Below, piece by piece: positions 39,778-48,627 of a stretch of DNA of 64,000 nt. The notes beneath the pieces were generated by a model. That model saw only the letters and a program-made list of their open reading frames with translations, was not told where the DNA came from and searched no databases. Both the position numbers and the translations under genes were made by a program. How positions within the stretch are numbered: the first letter of the stretch is position 1; each line of letters begins with the position of its first letter. The DNA is from Azospirillum griseum (GTDB taxonomy: Bacteria > Pseudomonadota > Alphaproteobacteria > Azospirillales > Azospirillaceae): contig NZ_RXMA01000020.1 of the NCBI RefSeq assembly GCF_003966125.1, positions 1-64,000 of the forward strand, written 5' to 3'.

Positions 39778-40893
39778 TTACGCCGCGAGCGGGTGGAAGC
39801 GCCCGCCGGTCATCGGCACCGGAACCCCGGTGGTCGCCGGTTCGCTCAAGGGCAGGCCCAGGCGGCTGCGCACCGCCAGATAGCCGAAGGCCTGCGCCTC
39901 CAGCGCGTCGCCGTCCCAGCCCACCGATTCGACGGCGGCCACCGGCACGCCCAGCCGATCGGCCAGCATCGCCATCAGTGTGGCGTTGCGCCGCCCGCCG
40001 CCGCAGACCAGCCAGCGAACCGGGGCGGCGGGCAGGTGCGGCACGATGCGGGCGACCGATTCGGCGGTGAAGGCGGTGAGCGTCGCCGCCCCGTCGGCCA
40101 GCGACAACCCGGCGACCGGGGCCGGATCGAAGGCGTCGCGGTCCAGCGATTTGGGCGTCGGCAGCGCGAAATACGGGTGGGCCAGCAGCGCGGCCAGCGC
40201 GTCCGCGTTCACCGCGCCCGCCGCCGCCAGCGCGCCGTCGGCGTCGTAGCGCCCGCCGCCGTGGCGCAGCACCCAATCGTCGATCAGGGCGTTGCCCGGC
40301 CCGGTGTCGCAGGCGATCACCTGATGGCTTCCAATCCCTTCATTTCCAATCCCCCCGTCTCCGATCCCCCCGTCTCCGATCCAGGTGACGTTCGCCACCC
40401 CGCCGATGTTCAGCACCGCCAGCGGGCGCGGCAGCCCATCGGCGAGCGCGCGGTGGAACAGCGGGACCAGCGGCGCGCCTTGCCCCCCGGCGGCCACGTC
40501 GGCGCTGCGGAAATCATTCACCACGGCGATGCCGGTGGCCGCCGCCAACCGCGCGCCATCGCCGATCTGCCAGGTGCGGCGATGGTCGGGGGCGTGGTGG
40601 ATGGTGTGGCCGTGAAAGCCGATCAGATCGACGGCGCTGGCCGCCACCCCGGCCTGCGCCAGCAGCCGCGCCACCGCGTCGGCGTGGGCGTCGGTCAAGG
40701 CGCGCTCCACCGCCTCCACCGGCCCGATCCCCCCCAGGCAGCCGCGCAGCGCCGCGCGGAACGCGTCGTCATAGGGAATCGTCAGAAAGGCCAGCGGCTC
40801 CACCCGCGCGATCCCATCGGTGCGCAACAGCGCGGCGTCGATGCCATCCATCGAGGTCCCGCTCATCAAGCCGATGACGGTCTTCAGGGGCAT
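39778..40893 (-). CDS. anmK: Anhydro-N-acetylmuramic acid kinase
   Basis: This 371-residue kinase hydrolyses and phosphorylates 1,6-anhydroMurNAc released by cell-wall recycling. It has the phosphate-binding GLMSGTSMDGIDAALLRTDG at the N-terminus and later GFHGHTIHHAPD, GGVANVTWIG, CDTGPGNALIDDW and CGGGRRNATLMAML. The ATG at 40893 follows GAGAGGGAG; the longer frame would read into a repeat element. An unusual insertion of repeated Gly-Ile-Gly-Asp units lies right after the GGVANVTWIG motif and comes from a 15-bp tandem repeat. Confidence 0.94.
   Translation of the reverse strand: MPLKTVIGLMSGTSMDGIDAALLRTDGIARVEPLAFLTIPYDDAFRAALRGCLGGIGPVEAVERALTDAHADAVARLLAQAGVAASAVDLIGFHGHTIHHAPDHRRTWQIGDGARLAAATGIAVVNDFRSADVAAGGQGAPLVPLFHRALADGLPRPLAVLNIGGVANVTWIGDGGIGDGGIGNEGIGSHQVIACDTGPGNALIDDWVLRHGGGRYDADGALAAAGAVNADALAALLAHPYFALPTPKSLDRDAFDPAPVAGLSLADGAATLTAFTAESVARIVPHLPAAPVRWLVCGGGRRNATLMAMLADRLGVPVAAVESVGWDGDALEAQAFGYLAVRSRLGLPLSEPATTGVPVPMTGGRFHPLAA
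40330..40382 (-). repeat. 15-bp tandem repeat inside anmK
   Basis: Units TCCAATCCCTTCATT, TCCAATCCCCCCGTC and TCCGATCCCCCCGTC, plus a partial fourth, run in tandem. Because 15 is a multiple of three, the gene stays in frame and the repeat adds Gly-Ile-Gly-Asp/Asn-Gly type units to the protein. Confidence 0.88.
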
Positions 40894-40942
40894 GGCGGTG
40901 ACTCCCTCTCTTTCGAACAGGAACGCGTCGTCGCCGGAGGCC

Positions 40943-41095
40943 TTGACACGGATGAACACGGATTTAGCCACGGATAAACACGGATGACGAATAGGAAAGT
41001 GAGGGTCTGCGGTCCCTGCAACCCAGCGTCAACGAAGATGGAGAGCGTTCAAATCCGTGTTCATCCGTGCGCCCATCCGCGTTCATCCGTGTCAA
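40943..41095. repeat. REP-like inverted repeat element between anmK and tyrS
   Basis: The element begins with TTGACACGGATGAACACGG and ends with its near complement, finishing in TTCATCCGTGTCAA. Within it the unit CACGGAT recurs at least five times in direct or inverted form (CACGGATAAACACGGATG near 40970; ATCCGTGTTCATCCGTG near 41053). The long arms can form a hairpin of about 19 bp. It fills most of the 316-base gap between the divergent anmK and tyrS genes. It looks like a member of a dispersed repeat family. Confidence 0.75.
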
Positions 41096-41209
41096 AAAAG
41101 CGATCATAGCATCCCTCTTCACCCACCGACCACGCGCGTTGAGGCGGCGGGCGTTCCATGATAACAGACGCAACCATTTGTTCCCAACGACAGCCGGATT
41201 GCGGCCACC

Positions 41210-42466
41210 ATGACGACGACCCCTTCTTCGGATTTCCTGCGCACGCTGCAACAGCGTGGCTTCATCCATCAATGCACCGACCTCGCCGCCTTGGACGAGC
41301 GGGCGCAGAAGGGGCCGATCGTCGCGTATATCGGCTTTGACTGCACGGCGGACAGCCTGCACGTCGGCAGCCTGCTGCCGATCATGATGCTGCGCTGGCT
41401 GCAAAAGACCGGGCACAAGCCCATCGTGCTGATGGGCGGCGGGACCACCCGCATCGGCGATCCCTCGGGCCGGGACGAGGCGCGGCAACTGCTGACCGAC
41501 GAGATCATCGCCAGCAACATGGCGGGCATCAAGCGCATCTTCGGTCGTTACCTGACCTTCGGCGATGGCCCGACCGACGCGGTGATGGTCAACAACGCCG
41601 ATTGGCTGGACAATCTGAAATACATCGACATGCTGCGCGATGTTGGCCGCCATTTCACCATCAACCGGATGATGAGCTTCGATTCGGTCAAGCTGCGGCT
41701 GGAACGCGAGCAGTCGCTGACGCTGCTCGAATTCAACTACATGATTCTCCAGGCCTATGACTTTGTCGAGCTGAACCGCCGCCTGGGCTGCGCCTTGCAG
41801 ATGGGCGGATCCGACCAGTGGGGCAACATCATCAACGGCGTGGAGCTGGGCCGCCGGTCCGATGGGGCGGAGCTGTTCGGCTTGACCACGCCGCTGCTCA
41901 CCACCTCCTCGGGTGCGAAGATGGGCAAGACGGCGGCGGGGGCGGTGTGGCTGACCGACGACAAGCTCAGCAGCTATGATTTCTGGCAATACTGGCGCAA
42001 CACGGAGGACGCCGACGTCGGCCGCTTCCTGCGCCTCTACACCGAATTGCCGCTGGACGAGATCGCCCGGCTGGAAAGCCTGCCCGGGGCCGAGATCAAC
42101 GAGGCCAAGAAGATCCTGGCCAACGCCGTCACCGCGCTGGCCCATGGCGAGGAGGCGGCGCAGGCCGCCGCCGAAACCGCCCGCCGCGCGTTCGAGGAGG
42201 GGGCCGCCGCCGACGGTCTCCCCACCGTCGAGATCGCCCGCAGCGATCTGGACGCCGGGGTGGCCGTGGTCGATCTGCTGGTCTCCGCCGGTCTGGCCGC
42301 GTCGAAGGGCGAGGCCCGCCGCCTGATCAAGGGCAACGGCATCAAGCTGAACGACGCCGCCGTCACCGACGACACCGCCAAGGCCACCGCCGCCGACCTG
42401 AACGCCGACGGCGCCCTGAAACTCAGCGCGGGCAAAAAGCGCCACGCCCTGGTCAAGCCGGTCTGA
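41210..42466 (+). CDS. tyrS: Tyrosyl-tRNA synthetase
   Basis: This 418-residue class I synthetase charges tRNA-Tyr. The HIGH-type motif appears as [10 protein letters not shown] and the KMSKS-type as AKMGKT. The tyrosine-binding [12 protein letters not shown] and the GGSDQWGNI motif are intact, and an S4 RNA-binding domain covers the last 70 residues. It is of the bacterial TyrRS type of E. coli kind. The start lies 115 bases after the REP-like element. Confidence 0.97.
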   Translation: MTTTPSSDFLRTLQQRGFIHQCTDLAALDERAQKGPIVAYIGFDCTADSLHVGSLLPIMMLRWLQKTGHKPIVLMGGGTTRIGDPSGRDEARQLLTDEIIASNMAGIKRIFGRYLTFGDGPTDAVMVNNADWLDNLKYIDMLRDVGRHFTINRMMSFDSVKLRLEREQSLTLLEFNYMILQAYDFVELNRRLGCALQMGGSDQWGNIINGVELGRRSDGAELFGLTTPLLTTSSGAKMGKTAAGAVWLTDDKLSSYDFWQYWRNTEDADVGRFLRLYTELPLDEIARLESLPGAEINEAKKILANAVTALAHGEEAAQAAAETARRAFEEGAAADGLPTVEIARSDLDAGVAVVDLLVSAGLAASKGEARRLIKGNGIKLNDAAVTDDTAKATAADLNADGALKLSAGKKRHALVKPV

Positions 42467-42512
42467 GGTCAAACCGGTCTGAGGGCAGGCCGGTCCGCCC
42501 CCCACAAAATCC

Positions 42513-42535
42513 CCCTCTCCCCACCGGGGAGAGGG
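42513..42535. repeat. Short GC-rich hairpin, REP-like
   Basis: A perfect 10-bp stem (CCCTCTCCCC / GGGGAGAGGG) with a 3-base loop lies between the convergent tyrS and carbonic-anhydrase-like genes, flanked by related C- and G-rich runs. Such CCCTCTCCCC-type hairpins occur as dispersed repeats in many proteobacteria. It may also end transcription. Confidence 0.6.
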
Positions 42536-42575
42536 CCGGGGTGAGGGGGCAGGAAACCTTGAAACACCCCCTTCA

Positions 42576-43154
42576 TCACCCCGCCAGCGGAATGGGTTCG
42601 ACCGTGCCGTCGAGCGCCATCAGCAGCAGTTCCACGCTGTGCTTCGGGTATTTGTCCCGCACCTGCTGCCCCAGTTTTTGCAGGTTTTCGGTGTGGATTT
42701 TGGTTTCCAGGGCGGGATCCTTGGCGAAATCCTGTCCCAGAAAGGTGGCGTAGGCCCCGCAATCGCGGTGGTCCATCAGGATGACGCGGCGGATGCGGTG
42801 CAGCTTTTCCGCCACCGCGAAATGTTCCCAAAAGCCGCTGGTCCAATCGGGGTGCGGATCCATCACCACCCCCAGGCTGGCCCCGGCGAGCACGAGATGG
42901 TCGTACTGGTTGCGCAGGCCGCGCTGGTCCATGTACATCGCCGTCGCCCAGGTCAGCCGGTAATCCATGCAGGTCAGCAACAGCGCCTCGGCGTTGCCCG
43001 CCGCCGCCGCCGGGCGCGTCCAGGCCGGGGCCAGCAACGCCGCCCCCGCGCCCACGGTCGCCAGCGTCAAAAACCCGCGTCGGCTGGCCCCGCGCCGCTG
43101 TGCGGCGTCAAACGGGCGGCAGCAGGGGCAGGCGGGATCATGCGGGTGGGGCAT
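42576..43154 (-). CDS. Tat-exported beta-carbonic-anhydrase-like protein
   Basis: This 192-residue protein has a twin-arginine signal (SRRGFLTLA, then a hydrophobic run to about residue 50). The mature part shows the beta-carbonic anhydrase zinc features CMDYR and MDHRDCGAY, and the EKLHRIRRVILMDH context. The mature domain, about 140 residues, is shorter than classical enzymes, and the C-terminal part seems reduced. Activity is therefore uncertain. A cysteine cluster (ACPCC) precedes the Tat motif. The ATG at 43154 was chosen over a longer low-complexity start. Confidence 0.8.
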   Translation of the reverse strand: MPHPHDPACPCCRPFDAAQRRGASRRGFLTLATVGAGAALLAPAWTRPAAAAGNAEALLLTCMDYRLTWATAMYMDQRGLRNQYDHLVLAGASLGVVMDPHPDWTSGFWEHFAVAEKLHRIRRVILMDHRDCGAYATFLGQDFAKDPALETKIHTENLQKLGQQVRDKYPKHSVELLLMALDGTVEPIPLAG

Positions 43155-43347
43155 CGGCGGTCCTCGCGGTCGGGGGGCGTCGGTGTCGGGGCGGCGCGCG
43201 CGTGGGCGCGCGCACGGCCACCACCCGAGGCTACCAGATCGGCGCGGGACCGGCACGGGGAAAACAAGCGCTGCAACACGGAAAAACCCTTATCCCACAA
43301 TCGGATAGGGGGTTTCGCGCCGGGGGTGGGGCGGTGGGCGGGGCGGG

Positions 43348-46089
43348 TCAGCAATCGTCCAGGCCGTATTGCTCCAGTTCTTCGAAGGTTCTGGGTTGGA
43401 TGTGGTCGGTCAGGTTGCTCAAAATATCGGCGACTTGGGTGGAGAAGCGGTGGAAGAGCTTCAAGTTGCGGTGATTGGCGTCCGCCATTGCAGCAATCTT
43501 GGATTTCTGTATGCGCTCAAAGAGTTTGTTTTCTTGCTCTTCCCAATGGTCGATCCAGTGATTCCGATGGTCATCGGTCCAAATCTCCGTTTTGGGCAGG
43601 GCGCAGATTCGCACACGGCTGCGGAAAAGTGCCGGATCCTGTTTGCTGGTGCGCCAAAGCTCGGTCAGTTCGAACATGCAGTTGGGTGAGGCGAGATACT
43701 TGTTGCTCAGGATGACGAAGACGCGGTCGCCCTGTCCGATGCGTTCCATGAAACGGATCAGGTTGTCGCCCAACGACAGTTCATTTTTGTCGCGCACAAT
43801 CACCCGACCGCGCTCGGCGGCGGCGTCGCACAACCGATCCACGATGGCTTCGCGGGCTTTGCCATCCTCGCTGTCATCGCCCCAGGCGTAGGAGACGTAC
43901 CATTCCGGTTGGTTGGGTTTTTCCTGAACCAGGGTGAGGGCGCGCGGTTCCGTGCGGGGGTCGGGGGGGCTGCTGCGGGTGACGGTGGAGGGGGTCAGGC
44001 CGACGCGCTGTTGGGCGCGTTCCACCACGCGCACCAGCTGGTCCATCAGTTCGCGGGCGTTGCCGCCCTGGGTGCGCAGGCGCAGATGGCCTTGCCAGGG
44101 GGTGGCCGGGTCGGTGCCCGTGGTCTGGTCGATCCACAGGCGGCTTTGGCTGTCGGCTTCAAACCCGCACAGGCCATCGCGCCAATAGCGGGCGTTGGCC
44201 CCGGCCCTGCCGCCCAGTTCGGCCATGACGCTGCGGATCAGGCCGCCGTGCAGCAGGGGGTAATCGAAGGTGACGGTTTCCGTCGGGTCCCCCGCCGTCC
44301 ACAGCCCGCCGGTGTCGGTGGTGGCGGGCAGCAGCTCCGGCGCGATGTATTCGATGGTCTCAGCGCCATCATCGTCGATGGTGAAGCGCCGGTGTTCAAA
44401 GGCGATGCCGCAGGACCGCATCAGGTCCAGGAACAGGTCCTGTTCCGCCGCGCTGTGGTTTTGCCAGACCAGGCGGGCCAGCAGATCGCGGGTGAAACGG
44501 CCGTTGGCACGGCGAATCTCGGTGAAGGCACCCCGGTCGCGCTCAAACACCGCGTAGACCGCCTCCAGCGCCCAATTCTGGTCCAGGATGATGCGGTCGT
44601 CGAACAGGCCGGGGCGGTGCAGCACTGTTCCCTCGGCGTCCAGATAGGTCAGCAGCGCGGCGGGCGACGACACCCCGCCCGCTTCCGAGCAGAGGTCGGT
44701 GAAGGCGTCCATCGTCAACAGCCGGTGTTGGCGCTCGTCGGGCGACCGATATTGGTCAGCGGCGATCATCGCCTCCAACCGCTGTTGCACCCGCAGCCGC
44801 CCGGCCCCGACCCGGACCGCGCCCAGCCGTTCGGGCGCGCGCAGCCAGGTGGCGGCGTCGGCCAGCGTCTCCAGCAGGCTGGCCCGCCCACGCTTGGCTT
44901 TGGCGCTGACCTGCAGGTTTTTGGTGTAGGGGCGATGGTCCAGCAGACCGGCGGGCAGCGGCGGCGTCCGCACCTCCTGCTCCAGCCGGTCGCATTTGCT
45001 TTGGATCACCAACAGCGGACTGTCGCGGTGGCCCAGATGGCGGGCGACCGCCGCCCAATAGGCCAGCGGCTGGTTGCGGAAGGTCAACCCGTTGCAGGTT
45101 TGCATCGGTTCCGCCTCCGTCGCCGGATCCCAGACGATGGCGATCACCGCCGGGCCGCCCAGGAACAGGGCGTGCGCCCCGTGATAGATCTCCTGCCCGC
45201 CGAAATCCCAAATCTGCATCTGGGTGGCGGCGTCGTCCGCCAGCGTGACGCCGCCCACCGCGATGCCGTGGGTGGAATCCCAAGCCTCATCAAACGGCTT
45301 CTCCGCCAACCAGCGGGCGATCTGGGTTTTTCCCACCCCGCCATTGCCCAACAGAATCAGCTTGACCCGCCCCGTCTCCGCCGCCCCCGCCGCCAAATCG
45401 GCGTAATGCGCCCGTACCCGGTTCAGGCAGTTGTCACCCAAGTCTTGGGACAGCACGCCGGAGGATGGAATTCCGGCGACGGTGGCGTTAGACAGCCATA
45501 GTGTTTCAAGGAAGGGCTGGGACAGCAACGCGGCGGGCAGGGGCTGAAGCTGACACCCGGATGCATCGAGGTGTTGGAGATTTGAGCATTCCGCCAGCGG
45601 CGCGAGGTCACTGACTCGGGTGTTGGAGCAGTTGAGTATTTGGAGATTGGAGCATGCAGTCAGTGGTGTGAGATCGCCGACCTGAGTGTTGGCGCAATTG
45701 AGTGATCGGAGATTGGAGCATGCGGCCAGTGGCCCGAGATCGCTAACCTCGTTGCAACCACAGGCGAAACCGTGCAGCGTTGGTAAAGACGAGACGAAAT
45801 CAAGACTGGTAAGATCGCTGTGCGAAACAGCTAAGTTTTCCAAACGGACTAGTGTCCCAAACCCTGTTCGTTGGGCGTTGATGTGGTTTGGTCCAGATAA
45901 GTTTGGAACCCACCAACTCGGATTCCCCAAATCCAGTTCCCGCAAATGGGTGAGGTCAAACAGGTTGTCCGGCAGCCGTTCCAGCCTCAAGTCGCGCAGG
46001 TCCAACCTGCCCGTGCGCGCCTCCGCCTCTTCGGCGATGCGTTGCCGGGCGATGGCCATGCCGTCGGAGTCTTCGGGGGTGTGCGCCAT
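43348..46089 (-). CDS. LRR-Roc-COR-TIR protein (bacterial Roco GTPase with TIR effector)
   Basis: This 913-residue multidomain protein carries leucine-rich repeats at residues ~25-215, including three regular 22-residue units at 117-182. A Roc GTPase follows at ~240-420, with P-loop GNGGVGKT (248-255), switch II DFGGQE (295-300), QSKCD (363-367) and SAK (395-397). A COR region spans ~440-690. A C-terminal TIR domain spans ~728-860 and begins WYVSYAWGDD. The TIR has the SPNCMFEL segment whose E807 matches the catalytic glutamate of NAD-cleaving TIRs. Known relatives link Roco switches and TIR NADases to immunity and cell death; a defence role here is inference. The ATG at 46089 was chosen. No obvious partner gene adjoins; it is a single-gene unit. 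Confidence 0.9.
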   Translation of the reverse strand: MAHTPEDSDGMAIARQRIAEEAEARTGRLDLRDLRLERLPDNLFDLTHLRELDLGNPSWWVPNLSGPNHINAQRTGFGTLVRLENLAVSHSDLTSLDFVSSLPTLHGFACGCNEVSDLGPLAACSNLRSLNCANTQVGDLTPLTACSNLQILNCSNTRVSDLAPLAECSNLQHLDASGCQLQPLPAALLSQPFLETLWLSNATVAGIPSSGVLSQDLGDNCLNRVRAHYADLAAGAAETGRVKLILLGNGGVGKTQIARWLAEKPFDEAWDSTHGIAVGGVTLADDAATQMQIWDFGGQEIYHGAHALFLGGPAVIAIVWDPATEAEPMQTCNGLTFRNQPLAYWAAVARHLGHRDSPLLVIQSKCDRLEQEVRTPPLPAGLLDHRPYTKNLQVSAKAKRGRASLLETLADAATWLRAPERLGAVRVGAGRLRVQQRLEAMIAADQYRSPDERQHRLLTMDAFTDLCSEAGGVSSPAALLTYLDAEGTVLHRPGLFDDRIILDQNWALEAVYAVFERDRGAFTEIRRANGRFTRDLLARLVWQNHSAAEQDLFLDLMRSCGIAFEHRRFTIDDDGAETIEYIAPELLPATTDTGGLWTAGDPTETVTFDYPLLHGGLIRSVMAELGGRAGANARYWRDGLCGFEADSQSRLWIDQTTGTDPATPWQGHLRLRTQGGNARELMDQLVRVVERAQQRVGLTPSTVTRSSPPDPRTEPRALTLVQEKPNQPEWYVSYAWGDDSEDGKAREAIVDRLCDAAAERGRVIVRDKNELSLGDNLIRFMERIGQGDRVFVILSNKYLASPNCMFELTELWRTSKQDPALFRSRVRICALPKTEIWTDDHRNHWIDHWEEQENKLFERIQKSKIAAMADANHRNLKLFHRFSTQVADILSNLTDHIQPRTFEELEQYGLDDC
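45544..45741 (-). repeat. Three 66-bp repeats coding leucine-rich repeats
   Basis: Three consecutive 66-bp units encode DLGPLAACSNLRSLNC..., DLTPLTACSNLQILNC... and DLAPLAECSNLQHLDA.... The DNA units are still similar, and this stretch is less GC-rich than the rest of the gene. This fits recent repeat expansion in the recognition part. Confidence 0.8.
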
Positions 46090-46383
46090 CGCGGTTGTGT
46101 CTTTCCAGCCGATTCCCGCCTTCAGTGATAAAGGGCGGGGCGGTCGGTTGTAAAGACAGCCGGGTGCTGGTCCCGGCGTCACCCGGTGTGTGTGGCGCTG
46201 GGTGGGGCGGGCGTGGTAGGATTTTACACCTTTGTTCCCTCCCCCTCGGCACCCCGGAGGTTCGCCACGCCCCACCCGCCGCCCACAGTGCCGGGGCCGT
46301 TTCCGCGCCCTTCCGTTCACCCGGTGAACAGCGGCGCGAAAACCGTTGCACGGTGTTTCAAACGTTCCACTCACCCGCGCGGG

Positions 46384-47415
46384 TCAACGGCCCAGGGCGC
46401 GGTTGATGGCGGTCAGGATCGCGTCGCCGTAGCGGTCCTTCATCTTGTCGTGGACCGGCAGCAGGGCGGTGCGCAGGGCGGCCAGCTCCTCGGCGGTGGG
46501 GGTGTGGATGGCGGTCTTGCCGGATTGGCGGATGCCCGCCAGCGCCTCCTCGTCGTCCTTGGCCGCCAGATCGGTGAAATAGGCGGAGGAATCGGCCATG
46601 GCGCTGGTCAGCATCGCCTGAACATCGGCGGGCAGATCGCCCCAGAACTTCTTGTTCACGATGACCACATAGGCGTGATAGCCGTGGTTGGTCAGCGTCA
46701 TGTGCTTTTGCACCTCGTGGAATTTCTGGGTGTAGATGTTGGTGATCGGGTTTTCCTGCCCATCGACCACGCCGGTTTGCAGGGCCTGATAGACTTCGGA
46801 AAAGGCCATGACCTGCGGCAGCGCGCCGATCTGGCGCATTTGCGCGTCCAGCACCTTGGACGATTGGATGCGCAGCTTCAGCCCCTTGAAATCGCCGGGG
46901 GTCCTCATCGGCGTGTTCGCCGTCATCTGCTTGAAGGAATTGTCCCAAAAGGCCAGTCCGACGATGCCCTTCGGCTCCAGCTTGGCCAGCAGGTCGCGTC
47001 CGACCGGCCCCTGGGTGATCGTCTTGGCCTCCGCCATGTCCTTGAACAGATAGGGCAGGTCGAGCACCTCGAACTCCTTCACGCCCAGCGGGCCGAATTT
47101 GCTGATGGTCGGGGCCAGCATCTGCACCGCCCCCAGTTGCAGCGCCTCCAGCTCCTCCTTGTCCTTGTACAGCTGGCTGTTGGGGTAGACCTCCACCTTC
47201 ACCCGGCCGTTGCTGCGCTCCTCCACCAGTTTCTTGAACTGAAGGGCGGCCTTGCCCTTGGGCGCGTCGGCGGCCACCACATGGCTGAACTTGATGGTGA
47301 TCGGCGTCGCCTGCCCCCAGGCGGCGGCGCTGCCGCCCAGCAGCAGCGCGCCGGTCAGGAATGTGGCGAGAATGCCCGTCTTGGTCATGGCCTTGGTGGC
47401 CCCCTTCGTGGTCAT
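46384..47415 (-). CDS. TRAP transporter solute-binding protein, DctP family
   Basis: This 343-residue periplasmic binding protein has a signal peptide (ending near AWGQ, residue 35) and the DctP fold: IKFSHVVAADAPKGKAALQF, LPYLFKDMAEAKTI, and the conserved GLKLRIQSSKVLDAQM arginine region. It also has FSEVYQALQTGVVDGQENP. It presents carboxylate ligands to a DctQM membrane pair, but no such genes lie in the window. Adjacency to tartrate dehydrogenase (42-base gap, same strand) suggests a C4 hydroxy-dicarboxylate such as tartrate as ligand. Confidence 0.93.
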   Translation of the reverse strand: MTTKGATKAMTKTGILATFLTGALLLGGSAAAWGQATPITIKFSHVVAADAPKGKAALQFKKLVEERSNGRVKVEVYPNSQLYKDKEELEALQLGAVQMLAPTISKFGPLGVKEFEVLDLPYLFKDMAEAKTITQGPVGRDLLAKLEPKGIVGLAFWDNSFKQMTANTPMRTPGDFKGLKLRIQSSKVLDAQMRQIGALPQVMAFSEVYQALQTGVVDGQENPITNIYTQKFHEVQKHMTLTNHGYHAYVVIVNKKFWGDLPADVQAMLTSAMADSSAYFTDLAAKDDEEALAGIRQSGKTAIHTPTAEELAALRTALLPVHDKMKDRYGDAILTAINRALGR

Positions 47416-47457
47416 GGCGTGTGTCCTCCCGGTTGGTGTGTTTTTGGGGTGTGGGCG

Positions 47458-48537
47458 TCAGGCGACCCGCGCGGCGATGGCGGCCCCGACCTCGGTCGTG
47501 GTCGCGGTTCCCTTCAGGTCGCGGGTGCGCGGGCCGTCGCGCAGGGTGGTTTCGATGGCGCGCAGGATGTCGTCGTGGGCGGCGCGGCACGGGCCGGATC
47601 CATCGCCCAGGAAATCCAGCATCAGCGCCGCCGACCAGATCATGCCGATCGGGTTGGCGATGTTCTGCCCGGCGATGTCGGGGGCGGAGCCGTGAACCGG
47701 CTCGAACAAGGACGGAAAGGCCCGTTCCGGGTTCAGATTGGCCGACGGCGCGATGCCGATGGTCCCGGTGCAGGCCGGTCCCAGATCGGACAGGATGTCG
47801 CCGAACAGGTTGGAGGCCACGACCACGTCAAAGCGGTCGGCGTGCAGGACAAAGCGCGCGGCCAGAATGTCGATGTGCTGCTTGTCCCACGTCACATCGG
47901 GGTAGGCGCTGGCCACCGCCGCCGTCCGCTCGTCCCAATAGGGCATGCTGACGGCGATGCCGTTGGATTTGGTGGCGGAGGTGACGTGCTTGCGCGCCCG
48001 CGTCCGCGCCAGTTCAAAGGCGTAGGTCAACACCCGGTCCACGCCCTTGCGGGTGAAGATCGACTGCTGCATCACGCATTCGCGGTCGGTCCCTTCGAAC
48101 ATCCGCCCGCCGACGGCGGTGTACTCGCCCTCGGTGTTTTCCCGGACGATCATCATGTCGATGTCGCCGGGCTTGCGGTTGGCCAGCGGCGCGGGAACCC
48201 CCTCCATCAGCCGCACCGGGCGCAGATTGATGTATTGGTCAAAGCCCCGGCGGAACTGGAGCAGCGATCCCCACAGCGAAATGTGGTCCGGCACCACCTC
48301 CGGCCAGCCGACCGCGCCGAACAGGATGGCGTCGAACGGCTTCAACCGCGCGAACCAATCATCGGGCAGCATCTGGCCATGGCGCTGGTAATAGGCGGCG
48401 CAAGACCAGTCGAACTCTTCAAAAACCAGATCGATTCCGTGTTTGGCGGCGGCGGCCCTGGTCACGCGGACGCCCTCGGCCATCACCTCGACGCCGATGC
48501 CGTCGCCGGGGATGACCGCGATTCTGTGCTGCGGCAC
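47458..48537 (-). CDS. ttuC: Tartrate dehydrogenase/decarboxylase (TtuC-type)
   Basis: This 359-residue NAD-dependent enzyme of the isopropylmalate/isocitrate dehydrogenase superfamily is closest in pattern to TtuC-type tartrate/malate dehydrogenases. It has IAVIPGDGIGVEVMAEGV, the LFGAVGWPEVVPDHISLW segment and the catalytic YTAVGGRMFEGT / VTSATKSNGI region. The metal-binding NLFGDILSD is present. It should oxidise tartrate or D-malate. It is divergent from a LysR gene and co-directional with dctP, forming a small catabolic unit. Confidence 0.9.
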   Translation of the reverse strand: MPQHRIAVIPGDGIGVEVMAEGVRVTRAAAAKHGIDLVFEEFDWSCAAYYQRHGQMLPDDWFARLKPFDAILFGAVGWPEVVPDHISLWGSLLQFRRGFDQYINLRPVRLMEGVPAPLANRKPGDIDMMIVRENTEGEYTAVGGRMFEGTDRECVMQQSIFTRKGVDRVLTYAFELARTRARKHVTSATKSNGIAVSMPYWDERTAAVASAYPDVTWDKQHIDILAARFVLHADRFDVVVASNLFGDILSDLGPACTGTIGIAPSANLNPERAFPSLFEPVHGSAPDIAGQNIANPIGMIWSAALMLDFLGDGSGPCRAAHDDILRAIETTLRDGPRTRDLKGTATTTEVGAAIAARVA

Positions 48538-48627
48538 TCCACATCTCCTTGTTTGGATGGATTGATGGTAGCCGCAACGGTTTTTCGTTTACAATGGACG
48601 GAGGTTTGAAGAAGGACTTCACGAATC

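Noticed and set aside
40943..41095. Insertion sequence or MITE with target duplication
   Set aside because: No flanking direct repeat was seen and there is no transposase; reported only as a REP-like element.
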